From positions 1-64,000 of the forward strand of contig JADKGB010000033.1 of NCBI GenBank assembly GCA_016717225.1: DNA of 64,000 bases, read 5' to 3'. Source of the stretch: Flavobacteriales bacterium (GTDB lineage: Bacteria; Bacteroidota; Bacteroidia; Flavobacteriales_F; PHOS-HE28). The notes below the pieces were generated by a model. It had not been told where the DNA came from. It saw nothing but the letters and a program-made list of their open reading frames with translations, and made no database searches. Position numbers and translations under genes: made by a program. Below are positions 17,739 to 27,354 of this stretch, piece after piece (the first letter of the stretch is position 1; each line of letters starts with the position of its first letter).

Positions 17739-19517
17739 TCAGCGTTTCACCAAGACCTGGGTGGCGCGACCAAACTCACTTTCAACGGTGAGTGAGTAGG
17801 TGCCCACGGGAAGCGCGGAAACATCCAACAGAATTCGCCCATCCGCAGCGATAGGTCCGTTATGAAGAACCAAGGATTCGCGACCGAGCATATCGTGCAG
17901 AACGATGCGAACATCCTCCTTGCGGATATGGTCCAATGTGATCACCACATGCGAAACGCAGGGGTTCGGGAACACGTCGATCATGGCAGGGCCTTGCGGA
18001 TCGAATATCGAATTGCTGATGTCCAGAACATCGAATTTCCACCAACCAGCTGGCGCAGTGATCGGCCTTACTTGGGTTTTTCCGTTGTTCGCCAATGCAC
18101 CTACGTAATAGAATACGGTGCTGTTCGCAGCTTGTGCTGGAATGGACGCGTTCCAGGAATTACCACCCTGATCAACCATCACCACTTCGTTCCATGCTTG
18201 ACTGGTGTCTATGCTCCAGAAAAGGCTTGCGCTCGTGATACCGCTCTTATGCCGGATGTAGGCAGTCACCGGATACGGGTTCACTGTTTCGTATGTGTCC
18301 GTGAGCTTTTGATGACGGATCAACAAGGGATCCGCTACCCCGATCCCTTTGGTAATGCAATGGATCGCACCACTGGCTGAAATGATGTTCGCACCCGAGT
18401 TGTCACAATCGATACCAACAACACGATAGCCCGGTAAGGATTCCCTCAGGATCCGCAGGCCTGTAGTGTCGTATTCGGTTCTGTACGTGGGCACAATAAC
18501 CGTCTTGTTCACGAACACATTGTTCGCATAAGTACGGTAGCTGGCATCGGGTGCGAAGTTGCCTCCTGCGCTACTCGGCATCGGTATGCGCACGATCCGG
18601 TAAGGCTGCCCAAAGCAATTCGTCTCGTTCGCGGCGATAGCATCGAGGTTGGTTTCCAGCTGCGGGCCGTCACTCAAGCCTTGCGGAAACTCACCAACCA
18701 ACAACGTTTCCTCGTCTATCAGTTTCATGTGCATATCGATGTGATTGATCCCATCGTACGGCAGGGTGGTCATCTTGGTATACCGCGCGCTCGTAATACC
18801 CATCCAGGTCTGCATAAGCGCATCCACTTGTGCTTCGGTCTTCACGGTCTGGTTGAACTGGCCATCTGGCCCGTTCTCATTCAATACCAATTCGCTGCTG
18901 AACGCACCACCGGCGCCATCCGCCATGAAATTTCCACCGGTATGAACAAGATCGTTCGGCGCGGTGCTCGTGTTGTATACGCCGATGCCTTTGTTCAGCC
19001 CGATCACATCCGGAAGGATATCATCTTCGGGGCGAGGCCTGTTGTAGATCCAATCCAGCAAGTACAGGCTGTCCACTTCATTTGTATAAATACACTCTGC
19101 ACCGTAGTCACGCATCCACACGCTGTTGAATGGTGCTTGTATGAAATTGATATTGTCCAAGTCGGGCAAGGGACCACCGAACGTGCCATCCTGCAATACG
19201 CTTATAACGTCGTTTTCATTCTGGCAAATGATGATCACTTCGCATTCGGTTTTCGCGGCCGCCACGATCTGTTTCAGAATGCCATCGTATCCGGCCCAGC
19301 AGATGGCCAAGGATTGGATCTCTTCCCATTCGGCCATGGTTCGCACTGGCTGGTCCGGTGGCGTGGTGATGCCGCGCTCCATGCCAGCCCGGCTATCGCG
19401 ATAACCAGGTATGCGCGTGATCTCTTCATGAGCAAGCCCGATCGGTAACGGCCGCTCTTGTGCCACAACGATCAAGACAGAGCAAATAGCAAGAATTGCA
19501 GCAGAGAAACGGTTCAT
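17739..19517 (-). CDS. Secreted agmatine/peptidylarginine deiminase family protein with T9SS tail
   Basis: A 592-residue protein with a signal peptide (MNRFSAAILAICSVLIVVAQ). The PAD_porph domain covers about 55-390. Catalytic residues of the guanidine-modifying fold can be picked out: Asp in VWMRDYGAE, the GGNFMADG loop, His-x-Asp in NHIDMHMKLID, and the nucleophile Cys in SGAIHCITKG. These line up with the P. gingivalis PPAD residues Asp130, His236, Asp238 and Cys351 as I recall them. An Ig-like segment follows, then a C-terminal T9SS sorting domain (DVFPNPCVSHVVITL ... LPVGTYSLTVESEFGRATQ). It should hydrolyse agmatine or arginine side chains outside the cell. Which substrate is used is undetermined. 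Confidence 0.88.
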   Translation of the reverse strand: MNRFSAAILAICSVLIVVAQERPLPIGLAHEEITRIPGYRDSRAGMERGITTPPDQPVRTMAEWEEIQSLAICWAGYDGILKQIVAAAKTECEVIIICQNENDVISVLQDGTFGGPLPDLDNINFIQAPFNSVWMRDYGAECIYTNEVDSLYLLDWIYNRPRPEDDILPDVIGLNKGIGVYNTSTAPNDLVHTGGNFMADGAGGAFSSELVLNENGPDGQFNQTVKTEAQVDALMQTWMGITSARYTKMTTLPYDGINHIDMHMKLIDEETLLVGEFPQGLSDGPQLETNLDAIAANETNCFGQPYRIVRIPMPSSAGGNFAPDASYRTYANNVFVNKTVIVPTYRTEYDTTGLRILRESLPGYRVVGIDCDNSGANIISASGAIHCITKGIGVADPLLIRHQKLTDTYETVNPYPVTAYIRHKSGITSASLFWSIDTSQAWNEVVMVDQGGNSWNASIPAQAANSTVFYYVGALANNGKTQVRPITAPAGWWKFDVLDISNSIFDPQGPAMIDVFPNPCVSHVVITLDHIRKEDVRIVLHDMLGRESLVLHNGPIAADGRILLDVSALPVGTYSLTVESEFGRATQVLVKR

Positions 19518-19595
19518 GATGTTCGAATTGAGCGCAAGATAGAACCGGCAATAAGGACAGCCCGACCACTGTGCGGGCAGGCTGGGAATGCTGCG

Positions 19596-21029
19596 CTATT
19601 TCCTGTCGTTCTTACGGAACTGGTCGAACGCGGAGATCACATCACGCACGTACCAGAAAGTCTCGTACCCGCGGCAGTAACCGTTGTGAACCTCAGGCAG
19701 GGAGAAGAACCGTGGTTTGGAAAGAAGGAGTAACGCACGTTCCACATTCCCATCCCATTTCTTCGGATCAAGCCCGAGCCTTTCAGCCAATCGTTGTGCG
19801 TCTTTGATATGGCCCGGTCCCGTATTGTACGAACCGAGAACGAATTTCAAGCGTTGGTCCTTGTTCGGAACACTTTTACGCCAACTGGTATCCAGGTCAG
19901 CCAAGTATGTAGTTGCTCCTCTCAAGTGGCCATTGACCCCGTCGGCGGTATCGACACCGAGCATTTCTGAAGTGCCCGGCATCATTTGCATGAGGCCTTC
20001 CGCTCCTGCAAAGGACTTTGCAGAGCTGTCGAAACGCGATTCCTTGAAAGCAACGGCGGCAAAGAGGGTCCAATCGTATGCGGTACTGTCCGCGTGTGCT
20101 TGGAACAAACTGTCGAACGGGGAAATACTGTCGCTTTCCAGTTGCAGATCCGGTAAAGTGCGCAGCGCGCCTTTGGTCAATTGCCCGTTGGTATAGGAGG
20201 TGATGAGGTTCTCAAGTGCCTCTGTTTCTTTCGGCGAGATAAGGTGGGCGTTCAGTGCCTTGGTGAGTGCTGGTGAATTGGAACGGGTCCCGAAAGCGAT
20301 CGGTACGGAACGACCCATACGCGGGTTGAACGAGACCTGCGGAAGACGTTGTGTTTCGAGCCGACCGATAGCATCTGGAACGACGATCGCCTTGCACTTT
20401 CCTATCGATAATTGCGCGAGCAGATCTTCAGGCAACGAACTGTCCGTGCGAAGCACTACATGACCGAAGGAACTGTCGAGAGGTGTGTTCAACCCGAAGA
20501 ACGGTGACCAGAAGCTGATCAGCAGTGTATCCTGAGCGTCCTTGTTGCCTTTTTTCCTGATCGTTGAGCGTACCAACGGATCCGTGTTCAGTTGGGCACG
20601 GAGTGGCGCCACCGTGCGGTACGGTACTGTGAACGAGATGAACCGCCTTGCTGGTCCATCCGGGCACAGCTGTGCTGCGATCACATCGCCACGTCCTTGT
20701 TGTAACATCAACAACATGCGATCCGGATGATCGACCGGGATCGCTTTCAACTTCAACTTCTCATGCTTCGCGAAGCGTTCGAGCAATTCCCATTCAAGGC
20801 CAGACACCGCGCCAGGATGCTCCTCCCATGACAAGGGGTCACGCAGAACAAGTACCCGCAGGGAATCGGCGCGGATCTGTGACAGGTCACGTTTCACAAG
20901 CGGATGCCCCCATGCCGGCCCTTCGGCTTTACCGAGCAAATGGCCGGGTAGGCCGGGTCGAATGAAGACCAATGCCAGAAGCAAGGCGAACACGCCACTT
21001 CCGATCCACGCCGCGCTATCCTTTTTCAC
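19596..21029 (-). CDS. mltF: MltF-type membrane-bound lytic murein transglycosylase
   Basis: A 477-residue protein. An N-terminal hydrophobic segment (IGSGVFALLLALVFIRPGLP) is followed by a SBP_bac_3-like periplasmic binding domain at about 50-280 (DSLRVLVLRDPLSW, RMLLMLQQGRGDVIAAQL). The C-terminal SLT/GH23 domain at about 320-470 carries the catalytic Glu in AVAFKESRFDSSAKS, then GAEGLMQMMPGTSEMLGV and the SYNTGPGHIKDA motif. This two-domain order is diagnostic of MltF. It cleaves glycan strands non-hydrolytically and forms 1,6-anhydro-muropeptides. Its 5' end overlaps the 3' end of acpH by 14 bases, so the pair is cotranscribed. Confidence 0.93.
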   Translation of the reverse strand: MKKDSAAWIGSGVFALLLALVFIRPGLPGHLLGKAEGPAWGHPLVKRDLSQIRADSLRVLVLRDPLSWEEHPGAVSGLEWELLERFAKHEKLKLKAIPVDHPDRMLLMLQQGRGDVIAAQLCPDGPARRFISFTVPYRTVAPLRAQLNTDPLVRSTIRKKGNKDAQDTLLISFWSPFFGLNTPLDSSFGHVVLRTDSSLPEDLLAQLSIGKCKAIVVPDAIGRLETQRLPQVSFNPRMGRSVPIAFGTRSNSPALTKALNAHLISPKETEALENLITSYTNGQLTKGALRTLPDLQLESDSISPFDSLFQAHADSTAYDWTLFAAVAFKESRFDSSAKSFAGAEGLMQMMPGTSEMLGVDTADGVNGHLRGATTYLADLDTSWRKSVPNKDQRLKFVLGSYNTGPGHIKDAQRLAERLGLDPKKWDGNVERALLLLSKPRFFSLPEVHNGYCRGYETFWYVRDVISAFDQFRKNDRK

Positions 21030-21594
21030 TATTCAGGTGTGTACGAAGGGCGCGAAGAAAAGAAGAACACTCATCGATATACTGGGAGCGATGATCGGCC
21101 AGAACGGATTCGGCACCGATGAGCACATGGGCATTGGGAACTCGCCTTGCCAAGCCGCCCAAGGCACGGGCGATACCGTCCAGGTGCGCGTAGCTCGAGA
21201 GCCAATCGTTCTTCACCATGAACGGCAGCATGTATTGCGTGCGCTCGGGCATCAAATGGGTATGTGAGTTCAGCGTTGCATACATGCGTTGCACGAAGGT
21301 GTGAAGCGGATCATCACTGTGCTCCGGCCATGTGGATGCGATGCAGTGATCATAAAAAACATCGAGCGCGACCCCGGCGAATTTGCCACAGTGGGCGCGC
21401 AGACGTTCGCGACCAATAAGCGTGATCGGATGTGTATCGGTGAACGTATCAATGGCGCGATGCAGGCGAATGCCTTGCTGCAAACCTTCATTGAAGCGGG
21501 ATAGGTCACGACCTTTCACGGCATCGGCCATGAAATTGCCCGTGATCACCAACGGTTCGTTACCGGAAAGCACCAAGTGGCCAAGGAAATTCAC
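21016..21594 (-). CDS. acpH: Acyl carrier protein phosphodiesterase
   Basis: The GTG at 21594 opens the canonical AcpH start (VNFLGHLVLSGNEPLVITGN) and gives 192 residues, close to the ~193 of E. coli AcpH; longer upstream frames are not needed. Family motifs include NFMADAVKGRDLSRF, GIRLHRAIDTFTDTHP, and the metal-binding GVALDVFYDHCIA. The enzyme removes 4'-phosphopantetheine from holo-ACP. It overlaps mltF and is divergent from the LytS-type kinase across about 125 bases. Confidence 0.88.
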   Translation of the reverse strand: MNFLGHLVLSGNEPLVITGNFMADAVKGRDLSRFNEGLQQGIRLHRAIDTFTDTHPITLIGRERLRAHCGKFAGVALDVFYDHCIASTWPEHSDDPLHTFVQRMYATLNSHTHLMPERTQYMLPFMVKNDWLSSYAHLDGIARALGGLARRVPNAHVLIGAESVLADHRSQYIDECSSFLRALRTHLNSEKG

Positions 21595-21707
21595 GGCGCA
21601 AGATGCATGATCGTTCTTGGTTCGGTCAACGGCGATAGCATCCGTCACCGATCGTCTTTCTTCATTGCCGTTCATGGAAACACGTTCGACACCCGGGCAA
21701 AGGCAGA

Positions 21708-21715
21708 TACTTTGG
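21708..21715 (+). promoter_or_regulatory. Possible -7 element for the sensor kinase gene
   Basis: TACTTTGG lies 5 bases before the GTG start of the kinase, with TTCG 20 bases upstream of it as a weak -33. If used, the mRNA would have almost no leader, which occurs in this phylum. Confidence 0.3.
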
Positions 21716-21719
21716 CAGC

Positions 21720-22778
21720 GTGCAAGCCACATTTCGTCGCCAACTTCTGTATTGGGGCACGCAACTGATCGCGTGGACCGGTTATGTGGTCTTTTTCGGG
21801 CTCAGTCTCTGGTTGAACAATGAATACACAAGGGGGCAGGGTTATGCGCTGCTTTTGACGTTGTGCATTGGTGTAGGAGCGAGCCATGCATTGCGGAATG
21901 TGATCCGCAAACGCGAGTGGACCGAACAGGCCTTGGGCTTCGCTCTTCCGCGAATGGCGCTATCGGCTGTAGGGCTCGGTTTTGTAGCGACGATGGTGCA
22001 AGTGGTGCTCCATGACCTGTTTTTTCCCTACGCTGCGCCAATTCTCGGTGGTGCTTTCTCGGTGGTGTACGGGCATTTTCTGAGCTGGAGCATCATGCTG
22101 CTTGGATGGGGCGTTTGCTACTTCGCATATCATTGGTTCATTCGTGGACGTCGTGAGGAGATCCGGAACCTGCGATTGGAAAGCGCCAACCGCGATGGTC
22201 AACTCGCGAACCTGCGTGCACAGTTGAACCCGCACTTCATGTTCAATGCGCTCAACGGCATTCGCGCACTCATCGATGAGGATCCAGCGCGTGCGAAACA
22301 GTCGATAACACAACTCAGTTCGATCCTGCGCAATGCCATGAGCACGGTGAAGAGGCGAACCGTTCCTCTAGGTGAGGAACTCGATATCGTGAAGGACTAC
22401 CTGGCGTTGGAAAGCATGCGTTTCGAGGAGCGATTGCGCACGAGGTTCGATGTCGATCCTTCTTTGGTGCGAGAGCATGTGCCCCCAATGCTTCTGCAAA
22501 CATTGGTGGAGAATGCAGTGCGCCACGGCATCGCCAAACTTACCCAAGGTGGTGAGGTGATCATCAGTGCGAAACGAGGCCTGAACGGCTTCGTGCTAAG
22601 CGTGAGCAACACGGGTACCTACGTGGCTGGAAAGGTGAACGGTTCCGGTATTGGCCTCATTGGAACGCGCAAGCGCTTGGAGATGATCTACGGCACCAGT
22701 GCTGCTCTGCACATCGAGGATCGCGGTGGATTGGTCGTGACCGAGATCGAGATCCCCATCGCTCAAGCCGCTGTTTGA
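21720..22778 (+). CDS. LytS-type sensor histidine kinase
   Basis: A 352-residue protein starting at GTG. Four transmembrane helices cover about 10-150 (LIAWTGYVVFFGLSLWL, MALSAVGLGFVATMVQVVLH, FLSWSIMLLGWGVCYFAYHW) with no periplasmic sensor domain. A short linker precedes the His_kinase domain, with phospho-acceptor His in RAQLNPHFMFNALNGIRALI. The ATPase part has LVENAVRHGIAK (N box) and NGSGIGLIGTRKRL (G box). It is expected to phosphorylate the LytTR regulator encoded 65 bases downstream. This kinase class is common in Bacteroidota; its signal is unknown. Confidence 0.92.
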   Translation: MQATFRRQLLYWGTQLIAWTGYVVFFGLSLWLNNEYTRGQGYALLLTLCIGVGASHALRNVIRKREWTEQALGFALPRMALSAVGLGFVATMVQVVLHDLFFPYAAPILGGAFSVVYGHFLSWSIMLLGWGVCYFAYHWFIRGRREEIRNLRLESANRDGQLANLRAQLNPHFMFNALNGIRALIDEDPARAKQSITQLSSILRNAMSTVKRRTVPLGEELDIVKDYLALESMRFEERLRTRFDVDPSLVREHVPPMLLQTLVENAVRHGIAKLTQGGEVIISAKRGLNGFVLSVSNTGTYVAGKVNGSGIGLIGTRKRLEMIYGTSAALHIEDRGGLVVTEIEIPIAQAAV

Positions 22779-22843
22779 CCCATGGCACCTCCAGTTTTAG
22801 AACGCTCCAACTTCTCAATTTTCGAACTATCGAACTACCAACC

Positions 22844-23554
22844 ATGAAAGCACTCATCATCGACGACGAACGTCTAGCGCGCAAGGAGCTTGCAAGTCTG
22901 CTCGAAAAATTCGAAGGCATCGAAGTGGTAGGTGAAGCCGCCAACGCCGACGAGGCCGAAGAGCGCATTGCGGAACTGAAGCCAGACCTGCTTTTTCTGG
23001 ATATCAATATGCCAGGTCGAGATGGGTTCCAATTGCTCGAATCTCTGGAACGCGCACCGCTCGTGATCTTCATTACAGCGTATGATGAGCACGCATTGCA
23101 CGCCTTTCAGGTGAATGCCATGGACTACCTGATGAAGCCCATCGATCCAACTCGGTTGGAAGCAGCGATCAGCAAATTGCCGAAGTTGAAGGATAGCGAT
23201 GTGCCCGAGCGCCAGATCCTCGGCTTGGAGGATCAGATCTTTTTGAAGGATGGCGAGAAGTGCTGGTTCGTGGGCTTGAAGGACGTGCGCTTGTTCGAGA
23301 GCGAGGGCAATTATGTGCGTGTTCGGTTCGGTGATCAGAAGCCGCTGGTGTTGCGTTCACTGAACAAGCTGGAGGAGAAATTGGACCCGCACGTGTTCTT
23401 CCGGGCCAACCGCAAACACATCGTAAACTTGCGCTACGCCGAAAAGATCGACCCGTGGTTCAGTGGCGGCCTGAACGTAACCCTGAAGACGGGCGAGATA
23501 GTGGAGGTAAGTCGCAGGCAGGCGGCGCGGTTCAAGGAGTTGATGAGCTTGTAA
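22844..23554 (+). CDS. LytTR-family response regulator
   Basis: A 236-residue protein. The ATG at 22844 opens the receiver domain directly (MKALIIDDERLARKELASLL). The phospho-acceptor Asp is in LLFLDINMPGRDG, with Thr/Ala in FITAYDEHA and Lys in DYLMKPIDPTR. The C-terminal LytTR DNA-binding domain (about 130-236) carries IFLKDGEKCWFVGLKDVRLF, EGNYVRVRFG, FFRANRKHIVNLRYAEKID and EIVEVSRRQAARFKEL. It pairs with the kinase just upstream. LytTR proteins bind direct repeats upstream of target genes; no site was identified here. Confidence 0.94.
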   Translation: MKALIIDDERLARKELASLLEKFEGIEVVGEAANADEAEERIAELKPDLLFLDINMPGRDGFQLLESLERAPLVIFITAYDEHALHAFQVNAMDYLMKPIDPTRLEAAISKLPKLKDSDVPERQILGLEDQIFLKDGEKCWFVGLKDVRLFESEGNYVRVRFGDQKPLVLRSLNKLEEKLDPHVFFRANRKHIVNLRYAEKIDPWFSGGLNVTLKTGEIVEVSRRQAARFKELMSL

Positions 23555-23574
23555 AGCTGGGAGTAGAGGTTCTG

Positions 23575-26082
23575 TTATCTCAACAACTGCCCATCATTCC
23601 CAAAGGGTCTCACCAGTTCATACTTCAGATCCTTCAGCACACTGGCCTTCACGTTGATGCGCACGGTGAAACTCTTTCGTAGACCAAGTGGGATCACGTT
23701 CAGGTTGAACTCCCAGCAGTGCATGTCCCAATAGAGGTTCAACGAAGTCGGGGTCCATTCTTCTGCTTCCAGGTCATAACCGCTGTTGAAGCCGAGCTTC
23801 CACCATTTGAGGAAGGTGAAGTCGCCGTTGAAAAGCAGGCTTTGACTTTGCTGGTCGGTGAATTCGGTTTCTTTCCAATTGCGCGCCAAATTGTAACTGT
23901 AGTTCACGCGTAAGCGCCATGGTACATTGAAACTCACATCGGCACCTTTGGATGGATCGGCTTCACCTACCACCGGTTGGGTGTTGTTGTTCACAGGCTG
24001 GCTCGTTGCACTCTGGCCATAACGGGGACTCTTCAATTCAACCCCAGCGGCGAGATTTGCGTTCAGAAGTCTGGCAAGCCGGCCATCCAGTTCGCGCTGT
24101 GTGCGCGAAATGCGAGTACCAGCAGTGTTGGTGGAGTAGGGGTCCCACACGCTCGAAAGGTTCACATCCAACACGTTGAAGAACTGTGTTCGTGCACTAA
24201 GGTTCACCGGGTTCCAATTCAACGAATCCTTCAGCAGGTCGTAGCTCGTACTCAAGCCAACGAAATCGAGGAGCTTGATCTTCTTGAACTGTGGGTCGCC
24301 TGCGGCGTCGGGCTTGTTGTCGAGCACTTTCGCTTCCAGACTTTGCACCAGACCCAGGCTGAGCATTCCACTTTCAGTAGCAGGCGGTGCGCCGTAAATG
24401 CCGATCTCGTACGGGTTGTATGAAGCTTCACCGCCCGAGGTTCCGAATGGGCCGAAGACGCGCGTATCGTTGCCAGGAGTGTAGCTGAAGCCCGCGTTGG
24501 GTGTGATCACGTGGCGGATGGCCTTCAGCTTCTTTCCACGGAATGTGTACATGCCGTATAGCTTGCTGGTGAGCGAGGCGCCCGCGCTCCAATCGAAGGG
24601 TGCGGCGAAACGCGCTATAGTGTCCGTTATCACGGTGTCTTGTTCCACTGTGTATGTCTTCCGCAACTGATCGAAGTACATGCGATCAGTGAAACGTACT
24701 TCAGGGTTCAAGGAGAAGAAACGTGATTTGAACGATGTGCCGATCGCGCCTGTGTGGCGAAGTCCGTTCCGCATTTGGCGCGCCAGCACGGGCAGGTTAT
24801 CAAGGAACAATTGATCCTCGGTCGTACTGATCCGATTGTCGAAGCTGCTGCTCCAGCTAAGACCGATGTTGTCGGTCCAATTGCGCCCGCCAACGTGGTC
24901 CTCACTTCGGAACCAGTCTGCCGGGAACACCCGCTGCACATTGAAAGTTGCGGTGGGCAGGGTAAGGTCAAAGGTCTGGTTCAACGTGTTCTGGCTATGT
25001 CGAAGGCCAACCGCCAAACTGTACGGTTTTCCTATCCACAGGTGGTTCCATTGCACATTGCTCTGGAACGTATTGCTCAGGTAATCGCCTGTAGAACTAT
25101 TGAAGTTGTTGGTGAAATTGGTGCTACTGCCGATGTTCACGCTGCCTGTGAATCGATCGGTAAGGCTGGCTTTGGGATCCACCACATGGTTCCAGCGAAT
25201 GAAGAAGTTGTTCTGTTTGCTGAAGTCGGGGTACTCGCGAATACTGTTCAGCAATGTGCTACGGCTGATGTCCAACGATCCACTGTAACGGTAACGTGTC
25301 CTGTATCGCGAAACCGCGCGCAAGCCCCAACTTCCCCGGCTGTAGATGTCGCCTGTGAGTTGAAGATCGAAATGCTCGCCGAGCGGCAAATAGTAACCCC
25401 CGTTCAGAAAAAAATACCCGAGCTGCGGACTGTTACCGTATGTAGGCACCAATATCCCGGCGGATCCATTGTGGTGGTTCGGAAATAGGCCAAAAGGGAT
25501 CACGAGTGGGGTGGGCACATTCCCGATCTTCATGATCGCGGGACCGGTCACGATCTTGTCATCCGGTATCACCATCATTCTGCTCACCGCGAAGTGGTAA
25601 TGCGGCTTCGGCCTATCGCATGTGGTGAGCATGCCCCCACGGCTGTGCACTTCATCGTTCGGAAGTCTTTTGCTCTTGTGCGCTATGGCGTACAGTTGGT
25701 CCTCCGTGGTGCGCACCTCGCGGATCATGCCCTTCTTCGAGCGGAAATTGTATCGGATACTATCGGCGGTCACTGTCTTCCCGCCTTGTTTGAACTCAGG
25801 AAGGCCAGTCATGTGCCCGGTGCTATCCGGCGCACCAAAGGCCTGTGTTTCTTCGTTCTTCAGGTCCAACACAATGCGCTCGGCGGAAAGCTCCAAACCA
25901 TCGTAATTCACCTTGGCCGCGCCAAAGAGGTACACGATCTGGTTAGCCAAGTCGTAGCGCATGCTGTCCCGAGCACTGTACGTAACCTCTTCCTTCAACG
26001 ATTGCGCCTTAGCCTCCGAACCCATGCATACTGTCAACAGGAACGTGATGAAAACCGCGATCGGCGCAGATCCTGTGCGCAT
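23575..26082 (-). CDS. lptD: LptD-type outer-membrane LPS assembly protein
   Basis: An 835-residue protein. The ATG at 26082 gives a good signal peptide (APIAVFITFLLTVCMGSEAKA). The N-terminal OstA/LptA-like jellyroll (about 30-230) reads YLFGAAKVNYDGLELSAERI and KGMIREVRTTEDQLYAIAHK, followed by LTTCDRPKPHYHF. The rest is a large LptD-type beta barrel (PFGLFPNHHNGSAGILVPTY, GYYLPLGEHFDLQLTGDIYS, HVITPNAGFSYTPGNDTRVF). It inserts lipopolysaccharide into the outer leaflet. Only 94 bases separate it from the divergent amidase gene, an arrangement often conserved in this phylum. Confidence 0.88.
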   Translation of the reverse strand: MRTGSAPIAVFITFLLTVCMGSEAKAQSLKEEVTYSARDSMRYDLANQIVYLFGAAKVNYDGLELSAERIVLDLKNEETQAFGAPDSTGHMTGLPEFKQGGKTVTADSIRYNFRSKKGMIREVRTTEDQLYAIAHKSKRLPNDEVHSRGGMLTTCDRPKPHYHFAVSRMMVIPDDKIVTGPAIMKIGNVPTPLVIPFGLFPNHHNGSAGILVPTYGNSPQLGYFFLNGGYYLPLGEHFDLQLTGDIYSRGSWGLRAVSRYRTRYRYSGSLDISRSTLLNSIREYPDFSKQNNFFIRWNHVVDPKASLTDRFTGSVNIGSSTNFTNNFNSSTGDYLSNTFQSNVQWNHLWIGKPYSLAVGLRHSQNTLNQTFDLTLPTATFNVQRVFPADWFRSEDHVGGRNWTDNIGLSWSSSFDNRISTTEDQLFLDNLPVLARQMRNGLRHTGAIGTSFKSRFFSLNPEVRFTDRMYFDQLRKTYTVEQDTVITDTIARFAAPFDWSAGASLTSKLYGMYTFRGKKLKAIRHVITPNAGFSYTPGNDTRVFGPFGTSGGEASYNPYEIGIYGAPPATESGMLSLGLVQSLEAKVLDNKPDAAGDPQFKKIKLLDFVGLSTSYDLLKDSLNWNPVNLSARTQFFNVLDVNLSSVWDPYSTNTAGTRISRTQRELDGRLARLLNANLAAGVELKSPRYGQSATSQPVNNNTQPVVGEADPSKGADVSFNVPWRLRVNYSYNLARNWKETEFTDQQSQSLLFNGDFTFLKWWKLGFNSGYDLEAEEWTPTSLNLYWDMHCWEFNLNVIPLGLRKSFTVRINVKASVLKDLKYELVRPFGNDGQLLR

Positions 26083-26176
26083 TAGCCCACGTCTACTTTC
26101 GCGATCCGATGCGATAGGTTTCTGCGGTGCGCTCATACAGCGGCCGAAAGTAGCGAAGCGCAACAGGGGTATCCGG

Positions 26177-27343
26177 ATGGGGAATATCACACGAGCAAAA
26201 CGATGGATGGCGGCCGCGATGGCCTTGCTTGGGGCGGTCGCACAGACCTTGCCACAAAGTGCCGGCGACCCCAATGCCATCGATGTGATCTGCTTGGATG
26301 CTGGCCATGGCGGTAAGGACCCTGGCAACTTGGGCACTGGCCGTTTCAAGAACACGGAGAAGCAGATCGCGCTCAAGGTGACCAAATTGGTCGGCAACTA
26401 CATCAGCAAGAACTTTCCAAGTGTAAAGGTGGTTTATACACGTGAAGATGACCGCTTCATCGAATTGGACGAACGTTGCAATATCGCCAACCGGGCGAAG
26501 GCTGACGTTTTCATCAGCATACACTGCAATGCGAACGATAACCATGATCCGCACGGCACGGAGAGCTTCGTGATGGGCTTGCACAAGACCGAAGCGAACA
26601 TGCGAACGGCCATGAAGGAGAACGCTTCGATCCTCCTGGAAGAAGGCCACGCCTTGAAATACGATGGCTACGACCCCAAGGACCCGGAAAGCATGATCGC
26701 GTTGAGTTTGCGCCAGAATGCCTACATCGATCACGGTCTCTTGTTGAGTGCCGCTGTTCAGCGTCAGTTCAAGGAACGTACAGGCCGACTTGATAGAGGT
26801 GTGAAACAGGCGGGTTTTCTGGTGATCAGTTACACCACGATGCCCGCGATACTGATCGAGCTGGGTTTCCTTACCAACAATGAGGAAGAGGATTATTTAC
26901 AGAGCGAAAAAGGACAGGAGCAAATGGCCAGCTCCATCTACCGGGCTTTCAAAGAGTACAAGGCCGAGATCGAAGGCACCGATGTGAAAGTGGATCAAGC
27001 AGAACCTGACAGCACGGCCGTCGACACTTCCCGTTCCGAGCCGAAACTTGTTCCACTTTCGAAGGACAGCGGCGTTCGTTTCAAAGTGCAGATCACCACC
27101 ACATCGAAACGAATGGAGTTGAAGCCGAAGAATTTCAAGGGTTTGGAAGGAGTGGAGGAGGTCAAGGGCAACGATCTTTGGAAATACACGGTTGGCAATG
27201 AGCGGACGCTGGATGCGGCGCGGGCCGTTCAGAACGTCTGCCGAGAGAAGGGATACGATGGCTGTTTCATTGTAGCCTTTGACAAGAGCGGGCAGCGGAT
27301 CCCTGATCTTCAGCAAGCTGTTACTTTGACCCGCGACTTCTGA
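26177..27343 (+). CDS. N-acetylmuramoyl-L-alanine amidase (Amidase_3) with C-terminal SPOR-like domain
   Basis: A 388-residue protein starting at ATG 26177, with a signal peptide (WMAAAMALLGAVAQTLPQSA). The Amidase_3 domain at about 35-260 holds zinc ligands in CLDAGHGGKDPGN, the Glu in TEKQIALKVTKLV, the His in VFISIHCNAN, and the catalytic Glu in AILIELGFLTNNEEEDYL. The C-terminal ~75 residues (VRFKVQITTTSKRMELKPKN ... GYDGCFIVAFDKSGQRI) look like a SPOR domain that binds denuded septal glycan. It cleaves the amide between MurNAc and the stem peptide, probably in daughter-cell separation. It is the first gene of an operon with mlaD. Confidence 0.92.
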   Translation: MGNITRAKRWMAAAMALLGAVAQTLPQSAGDPNAIDVICLDAGHGGKDPGNLGTGRFKNTEKQIALKVTKLVGNYISKNFPSVKVVYTREDDRFIELDERCNIANRAKADVFISIHCNANDNHDPHGTESFVMGLHKTEANMRTAMKENASILLEEGHALKYDGYDPKDPESMIALSLRQNAYIDHGLLLSAAVQRQFKERTGRLDRGVKQAGFLVISYTTMPAILIELGFLTNNEEEDYLQSEKGQEQMASSIYRAFKEYKAEIEGTDVKVDQAEPDSTAVDTSRSEPKLVPLSKDSGVRFKVQITTTSKRMELKPKNFKGLEGVEEVKGNDLWKYTVGNERTLDAARAVQNVCREKGYDGCFIVAFDKSGQRIPDLQQAVTLTRDF

Positions 27344-27354
27344 ACCCAACACAG

